A DNA stretch of 64,000 nucleotides from Yamagishiella unicocca (Eukaryota; Chlorophyta; Chlorophyceae; Chlamydomonadales; Volvocaceae). The notes under the pieces were generated by a model. The model was not told where the DNA came from, made no database searches, and saw only the letters and a list, made by a program, of their open reading frames with translations. Position numbers and translations under genes: made by a program. Of the stretch, positions 35,597 to 48,440 are shown piece after piece (positions within the stretch are counted from its first letter, which is position 1; the number at the start of each line of letters is the position of its first letter). Location of the stretch: positions 868,001-932,000 of the forward strand of contig BDSL01000026.1 in assembly GCA_003116995.1 (NCBI GenBank), in the 5' to 3' direction.

Positions 35597-37411
35597 TCAA
35601 GACAGTTCCGTGGGCTTCTCCCATTGGCTCACACCAGTCTGACTGTTGTAGTAGTAGGTGCGACCCTGTTCATCTTGCAAGGCCTGCCAGGAGGTACCAG
35701 CGGCAGCTGCCTGCGAGGGTGTGCCCACATTCTGCTGCACACTAACAGCAGGAGCATAACTATGATGGTTGAAGCTGCTCGAATTTCCATAAGGATCTGA
35801 AGCAGGTGCACCAAATGCATTATAATTGCCATAGGGGGGAACAGCCGCTGGATAAGCCGCATATCCACTGTATGACGGGTAACCTCCAGACGCAGTGTAG
35901 CCAGCTGGTGGCATTCCAAAGCCATTGTAGGTTCCGTACGGACCGCCAGTGACACTTCCAGGGTAAGGTGGCTGAGCAAAAGGAGCGTTGTATGCTGGCC
36001 CTGGCCGGGGACCTGGGCAGCAAAAAGGTGTTATAAAAAACAAATTAGCAAGCATAGGTGCGCCTAGTGTTATGCAGCACACAACACGATAATACTCACC
36101 TCCAACAATGGGAGTATTGGTGGAACGAACGAGGTCATCGATTGCTCTTCGTGCTGCTGCTATCATTTGGCCAGGTCCTGTAATAGTGACTTTGCATGGT
36201 GTACCATTCTGATCGATTTGAATGCTCACACTGAAACGTTTTTGCAGGTCCTTGATCGTCTCTCCACCTTTGCCAATGATACGGCCAACCATGGCCTTTG
36301 GGCACTCCATAACCTCAGTAGACCCGACGCCAAACTGTTACCAGCGTCCAGCAAGGTCGATAGGCATGCGCACAAGATAGAATCGGAGGATGAGTATTTT
36401 GCGTAAACCCGTCTGGGGCACAAATCACTTACCCGCTGAATGACAGCTTGAGTGTTCGCGTGGTCACCGGAGATAAGCTCCGATACCATGTTAATCGCAC
36501 GGTCCACCGAATCTTGTGTGCCAGTGATTGTAATTTGGCGCGGGATGCCATCAGGGAAGTCCTGATTGACAAGGATGTGGGCGCCGCTAGCTTGCTGCAG
36601 CGTTCGAATGGTCTCACCACCGCGGCCAATGACGCGCCCGACTATTCCCTGAGGACACTCTAGCATTTTCTGTACTTCGCCAGTCACCGGAACGGTATCT
36701 CCTGTCCCTGATATTAGATCCAGCACAGTGCGCTTCGCCCGTTCGACATCGTCTCGCTTTCCGGAAATAGTGACAGGCTTTTCGCCAGGAGCCTTGTGGT
36801 CCACCTGAATCCGCGTGCTGGTGCTGGCCTCAAGGTCTCGGATGGTAGCGCCAGCCCGTCCAATAACACGGCCAACCTTGTCGCTTGGGCACATAATCGT
36901 CTCAGTGGCAGTTGCTCCATCCGAAAAAAGCAACGACGACGAGGATGGTAGTACTGAGGAGACATCAGCAATAGGCATTTTCTGCAAGGGCCAGGCGCAA
37001 GGAATAATTTTCAACCTAATCTACGAAATGACCTCTTGGCTACCCGCGTATAGAACGTACCATGCCAAGTCCATCAACAGCAAGGCGCTTGAGATCTGGA
37101 GCGTCAGTATTGCCAGTATCCTCGAGTTTCCTCTTACTACTCTCACTTTGAGCGCCTGGAATCTGTCCCGCCTGAGCTGCAAATAAACTGGCAAGCTCCA
37201 AAGCGCGGTTCCGGCCAGCGTCTAAGATTGCTTCGGTGACAGCAGAGTTAGGCTTGGAGCCGTCCGGCGGCTCAGCAGATCCTCGCAACGCCTCCGCTGC
37301 TGGCGAACCCTCAGCATTGCCGACAGAGCGTGGTTGCTCCTCTTCGCCATCAACACCACCAGCTAGGTTTAGCTCAGTGACCTCGACGCCGGGTACCTGA
37401 TCATCTGACAT
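35597..37411 (-). CDS. C1: Three-KH plus WW RNA-binding protein (CHLAMY1 C1-subunit-like)
   Basis: Exons 37411-37061, 36981-36433, 36334-36100 and 36012-35597 join in phase to 516 residues. After an acidic N-terminus (MSDDQVPGVEVTEL) come three KH domains, each with the RNA-binding GXXG loop: GRAG (about 140-205), GRGG (225-290) and GKGG (305-370). A Gly/Tyr/Pro-rich low-complexity segment (about 380-480) leads to a C-terminal WW domain (TSWQALQDEQGRTYYY...WEKP). Three KH plus WW is the make-up of the C1 subunit of CHLAMY1, the Chlamydomonas complex that binds UG repeats in mRNA 3' UTRs and takes part in circadian control. It also resembles FUBP/KSRP-type proteins. Third-position GC is moderate. 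The orthology call is from architecture; the RNA-binding role is secure. Confidence 0.85.
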
Positions 37412-38630
37412 TCTTGCGCTATTTGGGCTTCAGGTTATCGACGTATTTTAGGTAGGCGTGCACTTAAACCGTATGTGGTACACCAAACCTTTAGGACAGC
37501 CCTTGTGTGAGAGACCCTCTTCGGTATTGAGATGTTATAGCAAGGCGTGCCGTACATACCCGGCGCAATGGCCAATGGGAACCCAATGACAACCACATGA
37601 CCTGATGACCATGTGACGATGTGAGATGGACCAGGACGCATAAACGTAGTTATCAGGTTACCGACCAGCCTGAGATCTTATCAGCGGGACACCTGCCCAT
37701 TAATTTTCGCTATGAACTGACATGTCAAGCTTAACCCCAAACACGTCCGGGACAGCTAAGCGCAGCCCCCATAGCACGCTAGTGGGGATCTCCAACGAAG
37801 GACGGCCCGGGACTGTGAAAGCGCCCTTACTCGAGGCATGTTGACGGACCCCTGCTCTGCGCTAAGCATATGAGAACGCGTATGGAATAAAATGCTTTGG
37901 TTCATGGTCCATGCGCCTCCTGGCTCGTCTGGGCCTTACATGCTCCTAGAGCTTGTAAAGTTGCGATTGAATACCGGTAATCCATGAAAATCACATTGGT
38001 CGTCTATCGTAACGAGGCAAGGACTAAAGCTAATCCTTAATGCACCTCGGTAGTCGCTCCATAGACTTTTGTGCAGACTTCTGAGGAACAAACGGAATTC
38101 TTTTACGCTTAGCGACTCGATCAACCCGCAATTTTCCCGACTGTTGTACAGGGTAGCCAACATGTAGGTGTGAACCTTTCCGCGCGGCAAATGCGGGCTA
38201 CCTGCCGAGCCCGCCCACGGGAAATCCGGGTTTTCTAATGCTGCCGGCCGGCACAGTAGTCAGTCAGTCATGTATACTAGCACGTCATCTGGTGTTTGTC
38301 AGCAGGCCGCGCCCATGCGGCATGGTGGCAACTTGCGAGCGATGTAGGTAACTCCCGCAGTCCCCATCCAGGCTCAGTTCCATCCCCATCCCCGACAGCC
38401 CCCATCCCCACCTACAATTTCCATCCCTATTTCCATTCTCACCATTCTGTACACCTTGCCGCATGAGGGTAGCAACCATCCGTGATGGGCCCACAGCTGA
38501 TCAGGTCGTAGACACGTTAGCAGGTGAACGCTGCAAGTTGATACCTCTTCCGGGTTCTGCCCCGCGTATTCTTACCCCCGCCCGACCGAAGTGCGGCCCA
38601 CAGCTGCACTTGCGGAGCAACAGATGTTTT
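37412..38630. other. Intergenic, nothing recognised
   Basis: Short ORFs only. 38360-38450 is a run of CCCCATCC-type motifs. The first 200 bp must hold the KH-gene promoter, but no defined element is visible. Confidence 0.4.
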
Positions 38631-38730
38631 TGTTGTTGTAATTGTTACAGTGGGCTCCAGACCTTCAAAGGTAGAGCCATCGGGCGCATCGCTCGCCACT
38701 GTCGTTACACGTCTGTAACTGGGCACCTCG
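38622..38730 (-). mobile_element. Solo LINE 3' end with (CAA)n tail
   Basis: On the minus strand: GCGATGCGCCCGATGGCTCT, then GGAGCCCACTGTAACAATT and ACAACAACAA. This is the family-B terminus plus its simple-repeat tail, truncated to about 100 bp. Confidence 0.65.
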
Positions 38731-39289
38731 TGCGAGAAGATACATTGAGCACGGCCGGGAATACCAGAAGTGACATCCCACCGTGCTAAGGCGGCATAGG
38801 CTACATGGGCCCGATGTGCGCACGCTATCCCTTCGGCTCCGATCGTGAGCCAGCTACTGTCCAACGCCGAAAGATATCAGAGGATATAAGACGACGTCCG
38901 TTAGTGTCAATCAACCGTACCTAACAACGCATTCGCAAGATATTTCACTCTAACCATCGCGCTCAGTTTCGCGTCTCTGGAGCGGCGCCGAAGCCATGAC
39001 TAATGCCCCTGAATCGACCATGCCGGTGCTAGGGCATGACAATGGGAGAAGGGGCGTCGGTCATAGGATGTGGATGCGGTTGTCGAAGATAGGGATGGGA
39101 ACTGTCGGGCCGGTCGGGGATGGGGGCGAAACTGCAACCTGGATGAGAAGTTTCTAGGATGGAACTGCCAAGGTGGGGGTTGTAGTAACTGTTAGCCGCT
39201 ATGTGAATAGCGGCTGCCTGCGATGGCTGTGCTCACTTCGAACACGGCCGCCCTATGCGAGACCGAGGGTATCAGATAGGGGGGGTGCT

Positions 39290-39475
39290 AGGCTTATAAA
39301 AAGCCCTATCAGATGGCCTAGCGGATGCCTATCAAAATGCTAGCAGGCGCCTGCTACCTAGCAGGGAGGACGCCTGCTAGGCTTACCTGCTACCGTGTTG
39401 ATAAGAGCTGAAAGCCTGGCTGCTAGGCCTTGTACTCCTTTGCTAGGCTCCTGCTAGGCCGCAGACGTGGGTGCG
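39290..39475. repeat. Cluster of GCTAGGC / CCTGCTAG motifs and palindromes
   Basis: At least seven copies of TGCTAGG/CCTAGCA in ~180 bp, including the perfect palindrome AGCAGGCGCCTGCT near 39344. Function unknown. Confidence 0.6.
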
Positions 39476-39679
39476 AGGCATGTGAAAGATGGTTGATGGC
39501 CTGCTGGACATCTTGCCAGCTGGGTGCCTGGCTCTTGCGGCTAGTTTTCACTGACAGGAAGATTGCTTACTTAGATGCGCTCGTCGTAAATGTGATCCTG
39601 TCCGAGGTTAGATGGAGGCACATTAAGCTTAACCGCAATTACTTCAGCCATCACTCGCGACTGCGCAAGACGCCGCCCG

Positions 39680-41240
39680 GGGCGTGGGGAACACTGCAGC
39701 AAAAATGACACCCCCAAACCACAAGTACAGCGGGACCTGCAACACAAATGCCCTGACCCCGGTGCAAGATGTTGCTAGTGAGCCGCTGGTGCCAGGTCCG
39801 TGGTGTGTAAATGTGCCATTTTGGGGTGAACCCGCTCCTCTTAGCTTCACTGCCTGGGCCGGTGGTGGCCGGCAGGAGGCCTGGTTTGGAATACCTGCAC
39901 CCGGTACTTGTGGGATGTTGAGCCCTTCAGACGTTGGGGAACGCTCGGACGGCCCGGAATTCGGGATCCCTTGATTGCGTCTGAGGCAGCTGCGCAGTTG
40001 TCAGTGCCGGCGGGCTGGCGGGGTCTCGTCTAACGGATTCTGTGCCCCTGATCACGAGCAGCCAAGGCGTTTTTGGCTTTTGGTCGTTGGCGGGAGTGTA
40101 TGGGTGCCTTGGAGGCCCTGCTCGCCGAGGTGCCGGCGCCGTGGACGCAAGCCGCGGCCCTGGTGCTGCCACTGAACTCTCAGGGAGCGCTTAATGCTCC
40201 GCCAGCGGTTGGGGAGGTGGCGTCCATGCTCACCGCGTTCCTGGGGTGGCGGTTGGGCGGTGGGCCACCTTTGGCGCTGAGGGAGATGACTGTTCGGGTT
40301 GGGACGGCTGTGCAGCTGGCCGGGGTCTTGGACGCTCGGCAGGCGGTGCATGAGCTGTTTGTGCGCGAAGCGCTTGGGGCCCGTCCTGCCCTTGGGGCCC
40401 GAGCCTGTACCGCCAGCGGCCCGTCCTGCCCTGCAGCAAGTATTCCGGCGGCTCTGGTCAGGGGTGAAGTGGGAGCCTTCCCATAAGGAAGGATGGTGGC
40501 GGCTGACCGTGGATGGGATCCCCCTTCTCGGGAAGCTCGGTGCACCATTCCTGGTTCTGCCCGGTGTCTCAGGATGTGGTTGACCAACTAGAGGCTCGAT
40601 TGATAAAGGATGACATGGGCGCAGGTCTGGTTGGTACAGCCCCCCCAGGCCGTGCAGCCCTGTGTCTGGTATGTGGTGGTCCTGGCAGCTATTACTGTCA
40701 TGGAAGTTGGGCACCGGTTAATGGCTGCGGCCTTGAAGGTGGGGCTGGTGGCCCTCCTGTTGTTCCGGGGAGTGACTCCAGGATCGTGCCATCCGCCGTG
40801 TGATGGTGGAGGTTTGGGGACTACTTCCGGGGTTTGCTGCGTGGGATTTCCCCGCAGTAGGGCCTCGGCACCCTTTTCTGCGGGTAGTTCCCGTCGCCTT
40901 GTGTGTGAGGGGCCGGCTGACGTGATTGTGGGTTCGTGCTTGGGGTTCGTGCTTTCTGGGATGAGAGGCTGGCGGTAACTCTGCTTTTATCGTGGCGGCG
41001 CTCCACTGATTCGTCAGCTGCTGGTCTGCCAGGTGGGTTGGTGGTCGTTTCCTGATAGGGAAGCCTATAGCGCAAATTCCCCCTGGGGTGCTGGCTGCTG
41101 CTGCTTTTGACACTGGGCTGTTGGCTGGTGTTGTGGTGGTTTGCCTTCGTCCCGGTGCATTTCGATTTCTGTCTCTTTCGTCTCTTCAGTGTCAGGCGAT
41201 GTGCCCGATGGTTCCACCTCTCGCTGAAACAGTTACTACC
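39680..41240 (+). pseudogene. LINE-B 3' half, decayed
   Basis: Plus-strand frames encode VPGPWCVNVPFWGEPAPL (parallel to APGPWCFSAPLWGNPLLV of LINE-A at 55.0 kb), ELFVREALGARPALG, QVFRRLWSGVKWEPSHKEGWW and the WYVVVLAAITVMEVGHRLM region, in shifting frames. The 3' UTR ends in the family-B terminus near 41225. Confidence 0.75.
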
Positions 41241-41754
41241 GGTACTCAACAGATGTGAACGCGCCTCCGGCAGCAAGGCCTATATAATATTTTTTTCTCA
41301 TTTATAGTATACAAAGGCGCATGACCGCAGACGGGTACCCGCAGCCCGTGCACATAGCTTATTTTTTGGGGACACCGCCATCTGCGGCATCCACGTCGAC
41401 GCAAGCCACATTGATTCATCGGCAGAACGAGCGAAGGTACAGTTCATGCGCGTGCCCGCTGGTGGCACGCGATGCGATGCTGTTGCGCAGTACATTGGGT
41501 TTGAGGGGCACTGACATGGCCTTCGGGCGATGGTACCGGCCCCTTGTCGTGAACCCATCGTAACCAATTTATAACATTACGGTAGTCCATCACGACAAAT
41601 TCCCATCGCCGTGTACCATTGTTGCGAACCAATAAAGACGGGTCCGTCTTCTAGTGAAGACGGGTCCCTGTAGCCGTGTCCCCTTCTCAAATCATTAGAA
41701 TAGATGCCATTATAACTTTGCCCAGTAGAGGAAGAGAACCCGCCGTACAAGAGG

Positions 41755-42660
41755 CTCACTTGTCCAAGACCAAGAGGTAGAACCATCGGGCACATCGCCT
41801 GACACTGAGAAAGACGGAGGAGACAAAGACCGACGTGCACCGGAACAGAGGCAAACCACCAGAACACCAAATCGACAGGCCGTAGGCACACAGAGCAGCA
41901 GCCAGTACCCCAGGGGGAATTTGCACTAGAGGCTCCCCTATCAGGAACCGACCACCAACCAACCTAACAGCCCAGCAACCGACGAACCAGTGAAGCGCCG
42001 CAACGATGCAAGCATCGGAACCAGCCGCCTCTCATCCCAAAAAACACGGACCCCTAGCAGGGCTCAACGCGCGTATAGAACCGGAAAGTATGAAGCACGG
42101 GAGACCCCGCTCCCCAAGACAACCCGGACCGATCACGAATCCACCAGCACCTCAGCTGGTCCCCCGCACACAAGGCGACTGGCGACAACCCGCAAGAAAG
42201 GATGCCGAGGCCCCACTGCATCCCAGCCTTTCTGGGGAAGCCCCAACGCAGCAAAGCCCCTCAGAAGGGCCCAAAACTCCGCCACCCCACGGCGAATGGC
42301 ACGATCCAGGAGACCACTTCCCGGAGTAAGAGGGGGACCACCAGCACCCGCCCTTTTCAAGGCCGCGGCCATAAACCGGCGCCCCACCTCCATGGCAGTA
42401 ATAGTCGCCAGGATTACTACATCCCAGACGCAGGGCTGTACCCCGGTAGGTGCTTGCACCAACCAAACTTGCGCCCGTGTCACCGCTGCACCGAGCTGGG
42501 TCTCGAGTTGGGCAATCACTGCTTGAGCCACCGGGCAGAACCAAAAGTGGTGTAGGCGGGGGGTACCCGCCCCTTGACGCTCTCCAGCCGGCACACCGCA
42601 TCCACAGGGGGCTGCTGCTACCGTCCGCATATGAGAGTTCCCGAGCGTGTGGAGGATGCA
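41755..42660 (-). pseudogene. LINE-B 3' fragment, minus orientation
   Basis: The 3' terminus is at 41755 (GGTCTTGGACAAG). The ORF end (42596-42133) is over 95% identical to the copy at 28.7-29.2 kb through the HHFWFCPVAQAVIAQLETQL, WDVVILATITAMEVGRRF and GGPAEVLVDS blocks. It is truncated on its 5' side at about 42650, where similarity to the other copy stops abruptly. Confidence 0.8.
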
Positions 42661-42663
42661 TTT

Positions 42664-42722
42664 GAAGTAGCATGCAGCGCCACCGGAAATGCCAGCATGA
42701 TAATAATGCCAGCGCAATACTG
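42664..42722 (+). repeat. Short dispersed repeat (copy 1)
   Basis: AGTAGCATGCAGCGCCACCG and the following bases are identical over ~33 bp, and similar over ~59 bp, to 52146-52204. Both copies sit at a LINE or retroelement boundary. Confidence 0.7.
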
Positions 42723-42829
42723 CCCAATTTGTCGACTCCGCCCAAAAACTTTAGTCCAGGACAGCTATGACACAAGCTGCAAGCCGTACTGTTGCCCAAG
42801 GATTGCCCGAAGATTTAGATCATACTGAC

Positions 42830-45500
42830 AGGAGCGCTGACACTGCACACTGGACAAACACAGATGAAGTAGCCCGTTGGAGGTTAGGAGAAATATAAGA
42901 TGGTTGGGAAGTTGAAATGAAGCGAGCGCGTTGGTCGGAGAGCGTACGTTGATGTTGGAGCAATAAGCAATGCAAGGTGCTGTTATGTTCTGCTTACGTG
43001 CACGGAAGGGTAAAGTGAGTGGATATGATGCGCATTTGTAGGCGAACGTGCGTAGGCTGTCAGGCGCAGTGCCATCAATAAGTGAGCATCCTTACAGAAA
43101 TTGATAGGCGTGTAATAGGTGAATCAAGTAAAGATGGATCAGGCAAGTTGCAAGGGTAGGCGACGACAGGCACCTAGGAAACAACGATCCGCGCTCACGC
43201 CCGTCCGCCCGCACGCCCGCTCAATCGATCCACAAGCACGCCCGGGATGATGGATGAGACGTACGGGCAGCATGCCCGCAGCCCGGGCGCTTGCGAGGGG
43301 TGCATGATATAGTCCAAGACTAATAGTGGCTAATAACAACCTTGAGCAACGCATCCGAAGGCGGTATCACAGGTGGCTTGGCATAATGGCCGTGCATGTA
43401 TAGCACCGATCCCTGTGAAGAGGCGGCTTTCATCGAAACACACAGCAGCAAGCCAGCAGCATCTCACCCTGGCTGTCCCGAGGCGCCAAAGTTGGCAGGC
43501 TCGGCATAAGCAAGTGTTATGCGCTACGAAACCATTGATCGCCTGCCCAGTGTACTTGGCCGCAGCATGCACACCACGGTCCAAGCTGGCACCGCGCCGT
43601 AGGTGGCAAATATTGGCCTCAAGCCTTTCATGAAGGACCTCTTTAAGCAGTATAATATTAATGCCGGGACTTCCTAATTAAATATCGCGAGAAGAACGAC
43701 TAGACCCGCCGGCGTGAGAACGGGGACCGGTACATGGCTAATAACAATGTGGCTGCCGCGATATTCGGGACCTGCACTTTCGTGTAAGAGTACACTGGGT
43801 ATTTTGCAGGCAATCTGTGATTTTGTAGCGCCTTACTAGAAGCCTTTCGGGGTCGGTATGCTTCCCCGCCTAGAGCCTGCCGGGCCTCGGTTAAAGTACG
43901 CCGTGCCTCACCCCACGGGCGCTTTGCCTTTATTAAAAAATTCCCTAACGGGGCTACTTTGATGAATGGACCATTGGAAAAGGTCAAAAGGATGCTGCTG
44001 TGTCATGCCGTAGTGGCACCTCCAGGTGCCAGTACGACAACTGCTACTTGGAGTAAATAAGCTTGTGAGACATAATCTGAGCGCCTTGTGAGACATAGAC
44101 ACCAGAACTGCTACTTCGAGTAAATAAGCTTGTGAGACATAAACTGCGCGCCTTGTGAGACATAGACACCCGAACTGCTACTTCAAGTAATCAGCAAAAT
44201 AAATTGATCGGCGTTGTTATGGTATCTTATTTTGCTGCGATAGCGCAGCTGCATTAGCTATAGGGTTACCTAACAGATAGCTCGATATCGCACTAGATGC
44301 ACACTCAATATCGCACTAGCGCCATGAGGCAGCTCTGGCTTTGAATAGAGGACATTAGTAGACATTTGGACTATTAGTCAATGGCCTGCACAGCACAGGG
44401 GAAGGACGATAGAAGACGGATGAGCTCAAAGGCTTTGCTTCATTGATCCCATCAAGCGGGCTTCAGTGGTGTTTTATTACGTTGTTTTGGAATGAAAGCA
44501 CGATGGTATGGCTGCCAGTCTGCTAAGACTAGCTCAAGATCGATACAATTTGTAGGGCTTCACCTTCCTGCAAGGTGCGGGTGCGAAGTGCTGGTGCCGG
44601 TGCTGGATATCATGCGCGTTGGTAGGAGAGCGACCTTCATTAACTGTCGCGGATAATTACAGAAATTGACTCGGAATGGATATAGCAGAAACGGCTATAA
44701 GGCAAGTCGAAAGTGTAAACCACGATGGGCACCCCGATTGAATCAAGCAAACGACGAAAACCGGCTCGCAGGCATGGTGAGATAACGCTCCCAGGGCAGC
44801 GGGAGGCAGCCAAGACAGCGGGAATGCACGTGCAGCACCTCCCAAGCAACCGTGCAGCTCGTGTTGCTAGGCTGGGAAGCCGGCCGACTTCATGGAGTCC
44901 AGTAGTGAGGCGCTATGAGATCACTGGTTGCCTGCAGAGTGCAGGTCCCGAACGTCGCATCCTCATGCGGTGCTCCGCACCAGAGGCACGCCGCAGGCCC
45001 GGCAAGCCCTAGGCGGGGAAGCCGGCCGGCCACAGCCAGCGCCGAAGAGGCTAGTAGTAAGGCGCCACGAAACAACCATTGATCGCCTGCCCAGTGTACT
45101 TGTACAGAAATGTACAAAAAGTTCCTGCACGGCTTCTCCAACAAGTCTGGCCGCAGCATGCACACCACGGTCCAAGCTGGCACCGCGCCATAGGTGGCAA
45201 ATATTGGCTTCAAGCCTTACATGAAGGGCCTCTTTAAGACAGTATACTATTAATCGCCAAGCACTGCAAGCTGCTGGCACCGGTGCTGGTACCGGTGCCA
45301 GGTTCGTCATGAAGGACCTCTCATTCAAGTCAATTTACGTTTTATTACAAGTAGCTTCTTAAGAAGTTCTGTCGCCAAGCAGTGCAAGGTGGTGAGGCCA
45401 GCCGACGCGTTGTACCCGGCGGCACTAAATTTTAGACTATTATAAAATTCGGTTCTAAGAGGTAGTTGGCCTGGGCGCTCCAGGAGGGGGCCTGGGCCTG
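42830..45500. other. Gene-poor stretch with duplicated segments
   Basis: 43520-43665 and 45065-45255 share a segment (ATTGATCGCCTGCCCAGTGT and GCAAATATTGG). The minus-strand reading of both contains DRGVHAAA, perhaps a fragment of an unrecognised element. 44037-44185 is a ~64-bp unit repeated about 2.5 times (AACTGCTACTT, AAGCTTGTGAGACATAA). No supported gene. Confidence 0.5.
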
Positions 45501-46279
45501 GTGTTGTTGGCCGAGGCGACGGCGCCGTGTTGTTTCTCCGTTCACCTCACTTAGAAGAGTTGTCGCTTCGCACCTGTTTGTTCCGGTCTGCGGAGTGCGG
45601 GCGGGTTAGCCATCTAGTTTCGGATCCGCGGACGTGCAGTCGCGCGGGAGTGTCTGGTTCGCTGATCGCGACTCGCCGAGTTTTGTCCTGATCCACACGT
45701 CGGCTTCTTACAGTCTCTCCTCACGGCCCAAACGGGCCTTACACGCACTGCAAGCGCAGTTGTCGAGCCGACACTACGCGCTGTCCACCCAGCAAACTCG
45801 GATTCTGAAGGACAATAGATAGCGCTCTGTACGTACCCGAGGCCGTCGGCGCATCGCTAATAAGCCCTCCACCCGAGGGCGGAATTGGGCCGACTCAGAT
45901 CGCACAGCCGGCAAAAGGGAGACTCTATAGTCAGCGAACGGCCGGTTTAGTCCGGGTGCAGCTACCACCACAACGAGAACACCTCTAAAGAACGACGTCA
46001 CCAACACCACCACCGCCCCCCCCCACCCCTTGGGAGGGAATGAGATGTAAGATGGGGTGGGCGCCAAAAAAGAAACCGGCGCCCACCTTACAGTGGGCCG
46101 CCGTGTCATGCACGGGCCCCCCCTCTCCCCGTCGTCCCGGCGCCGGAGACAGCCGCACCGCTGGCCAAGGGGCGCCCCGCCCTCCCACAAGGAGCGCCGC
46201 GACGAGGGAGTCGAGCGTGCCCGTGCAGCATTCCCCCCACACCTATGTCCCGCGTAGCGATCTTCCCTACCAAGTCGGA
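45501..46279. other. 3' flank of the PAT-like retroelement, nothing further recognised
   Basis: No ORF with family resemblance. It could contain the element's downstream terminal repeat, which I could not delimit. Confidence 0.35.
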
Positions 46280-47488
46280 TTACATCATCCCTACCACCGA
46301 CAAACGTGTCGCGAGTGACGACTGCAGGTAGGCATCTACCGCATCCGAACGCCAGCGCCCGTGTAACTTTATCAACTCCCGACTTGTCCCAGCTTCCGCC
46401 GCCGCGATGGCTCCCCCACGCCTCAAGCTGTGAGACGAGAACAGCTGTAAGCGCTCCGCATAGCCCGGATAACGGGACCCCACCTCACGCAGCAACGACC
46501 GGAGCCTGGCGGTAAACGCCCCCTTGCCAGGCACACTGCCCCAGTGCCCACCTCCGAAAAGAGGCGCCTCGTTGCCCGCTCCTTGCGCCAACCGGAAACG
46601 GAGGTGGCGCCGCACAATCCGCCCAACACAGATACCACTACCCGACTCTTCCGGGAAGCACACCGTCGCCCCTTGCCCCTGCTGGTCCGTCTTGCTACGA
46701 ACTACTCGCACTGCGATCCCTCCCCCGTGAAGGTCGGAAACAGCACCCACAGTCAAACCCCACAGCTCGCTCCGTCGCAGCATCCCAAAGAACCCCAGCA
46801 CCAACCAACACGCGTCTCGCGCACCCTCCACGGCACGGCTCTGCTGAGCAGCCGCTGTGGCCGCCAGCCAACCGAGCAGCAGCCGCAGCATCGCTACCGT
46901 AACGGGTGCCTTAATATCTCGTACCGCCCCGGCGCCGGAACCGGCTGCTCGCAAGGCCCGCTGCAACATCATCCGTACCCGGGGATGGTTCCGTACCGTG
47001 GCCGCTGCCTGAACCCCCCGCGAACGCTGCCAGTCACACAAAGCCGAAAGCGTGCCCTCAATCGTGGAGCGCGCATAACGCGTGGAAGCAAAAGCAATAA
47101 ACAAGCACAAGGTAACCGGGTTGATATCCCGGTCCCGGCCCTACGGCAAAGCATCGTTCTCCGCCAACCCCAGTTGTTCCTCACAGAAACGAACGTAACG
47201 GCGCCGACGCGATATGTAAGTCAACGAGGAGCTGTCGGCCACCGCCGAGGCCGCCAGAGCCACCAGCTCCCATGCCAATTGCACCGCTGCAGTGCCCGCC
47301 CGCTCTGGGTCCAGGCCAGCGGTGGCGAGAATGCAGGGTACGCAACTGAACCAACCGCCAGCGTAAGCGGCCGCCACCAGCCCGAGACAGGCACGATGGA
47401 AAATCCCACCGCAGGACTCGCAACGTAGCGGCACCCGTTCCGTGGGCCGCCCGCACACGCCACATCCCGCTGGCCCTGCACGGCTCAC
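46280..47488 (-). pseudogene. PHD finger plus tyrosine recombinase ORF of the PAT-like element, one in-frame TAG
   Basis: The N-terminus has a C4HC3 PHD finger (CGVC...CESC...HRAC...CVPC). After a helical SAM-like segment (SSLTYISRRRRYVRF) comes the recombinase catalytic domain: the first Arg in GMLRRSELW, the SSHSLRRGGA box (H-x-x-R), LHGRWRSDAV and the nucleophile Tyr in DAYLQSS. It would cut and rejoin DNA to insert the circular cDNA. The frame is continuous except for one TAG at about 47132-47130 (after ENDALP), which separates the PHD part from the recombinase. Gln (CAG) is the simplest ancestral codon. The PHD finger suggests chromatin-guided insertion (inference). Confidence 0.85.
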
Positions 47489-47503
47489 ACGGCAGGGTCA
47501 AGT

Positions 47504-48440
47504 TCAGGGGAGCCGCAACACCAACAGATCGTACGGGGTGGGATCCGCCGGCCGCCCCGACGGCCACAAGCAAACCCGAGCGCCCGCTGGAAGCACGTGA
47601 ACCTTTCTGAACACCGGACGCGATGCCCCCAGGAAACGACCATGCCATGTCCGCTCCGGCCAATAGGGAACCACGATGGTTGCGCGGGTCTCGTACGGTC
47701 GCAGCTGGTACGCCTCCCAGATCTCTGCGAGCACCTCGCCCGCCAGTTCCGGAGGGGGAAAGGCCCACAGCACCTTGCCCGCCAGATCCGCGGCCCGTCC
47801 AATCACTGAATTTGCGGGCGAGTAGAACTGCCGGCAGCCTGGCTGCATGTTCACACCCTTGTCATCACAGCAACAGTCCACCGTCGGTCGATAATTCGTG
47901 GGCGCACACAACGACAGGAAAACCCCCGGCCTCAGCCGCAGCTGCTGCCGCCGTGCCACCTCCAGGTGCCGGCTCAGACGATCCGCCCGCACGTTGTCGA
48001 TCCCCGCAATGTGCTCCGCGCGCAGCTCAAAACCGTAACGTATCGCCAGGAGGGCAATCTCGCGGCAGATGGGCCGGCCCACTGCGATGCGCGTGGCACC
48101 GCGCCTCACCGCGGCGACCGCTTGAGTGTTGTCACAGCGCACCATTACCCGCCGGTCGCATAAACGGGGACCAAAGGCCCGCAAAGCGTGCAGAATGGCT
48201 GTGAGTTCCAGCCAGGCTACGTGCAGAACCCGTTGATCGGCTGCCCAAATTCCTTGCAGCTCCGCGTCTTCCCATGCCGCACCAAACCCCCGCCCGCTCG
48301 TGTCTGTGAAGATGAGTGCCCCATCCGGACCGACGAAATCCCCCCAAACAAGGTCCAGCTGACTGGTCGCTGTACGTTTCACGCCGTCCCATATGCTGGT
48401 GGCGTGGGAGAGTATATCGGACCAGGCAGCTAAATCATGC
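47504..48440 (-). CDS. RNase H domain of the PAT-like element
   Basis: Minus-strand reading with the retroelement RNase H pattern: IFTDTSGRGFGAAW (first Asp), WLELTAILHALRAFG (Glu), VMVRCDNTQAVAAV (Asp) and HIAGIDNVRADRLSR (last Asp). It removes the RNA template during cDNA synthesis. It lies in another frame from the reverse transcriptase; the switch falls near 48440 (YDNL then PDAVHDLAAW), from a 1-nt indel or programmed frameshift. It ends at a stop just before the recombinase ORF. Confidence 0.85.

Noticed and set aside
43139..45328. Minus-strand frames sharing DRGVHAAA as a possible gene family
   Set aside because: The similarity reflects duplicated DNA segments; no start, splice or domain support.
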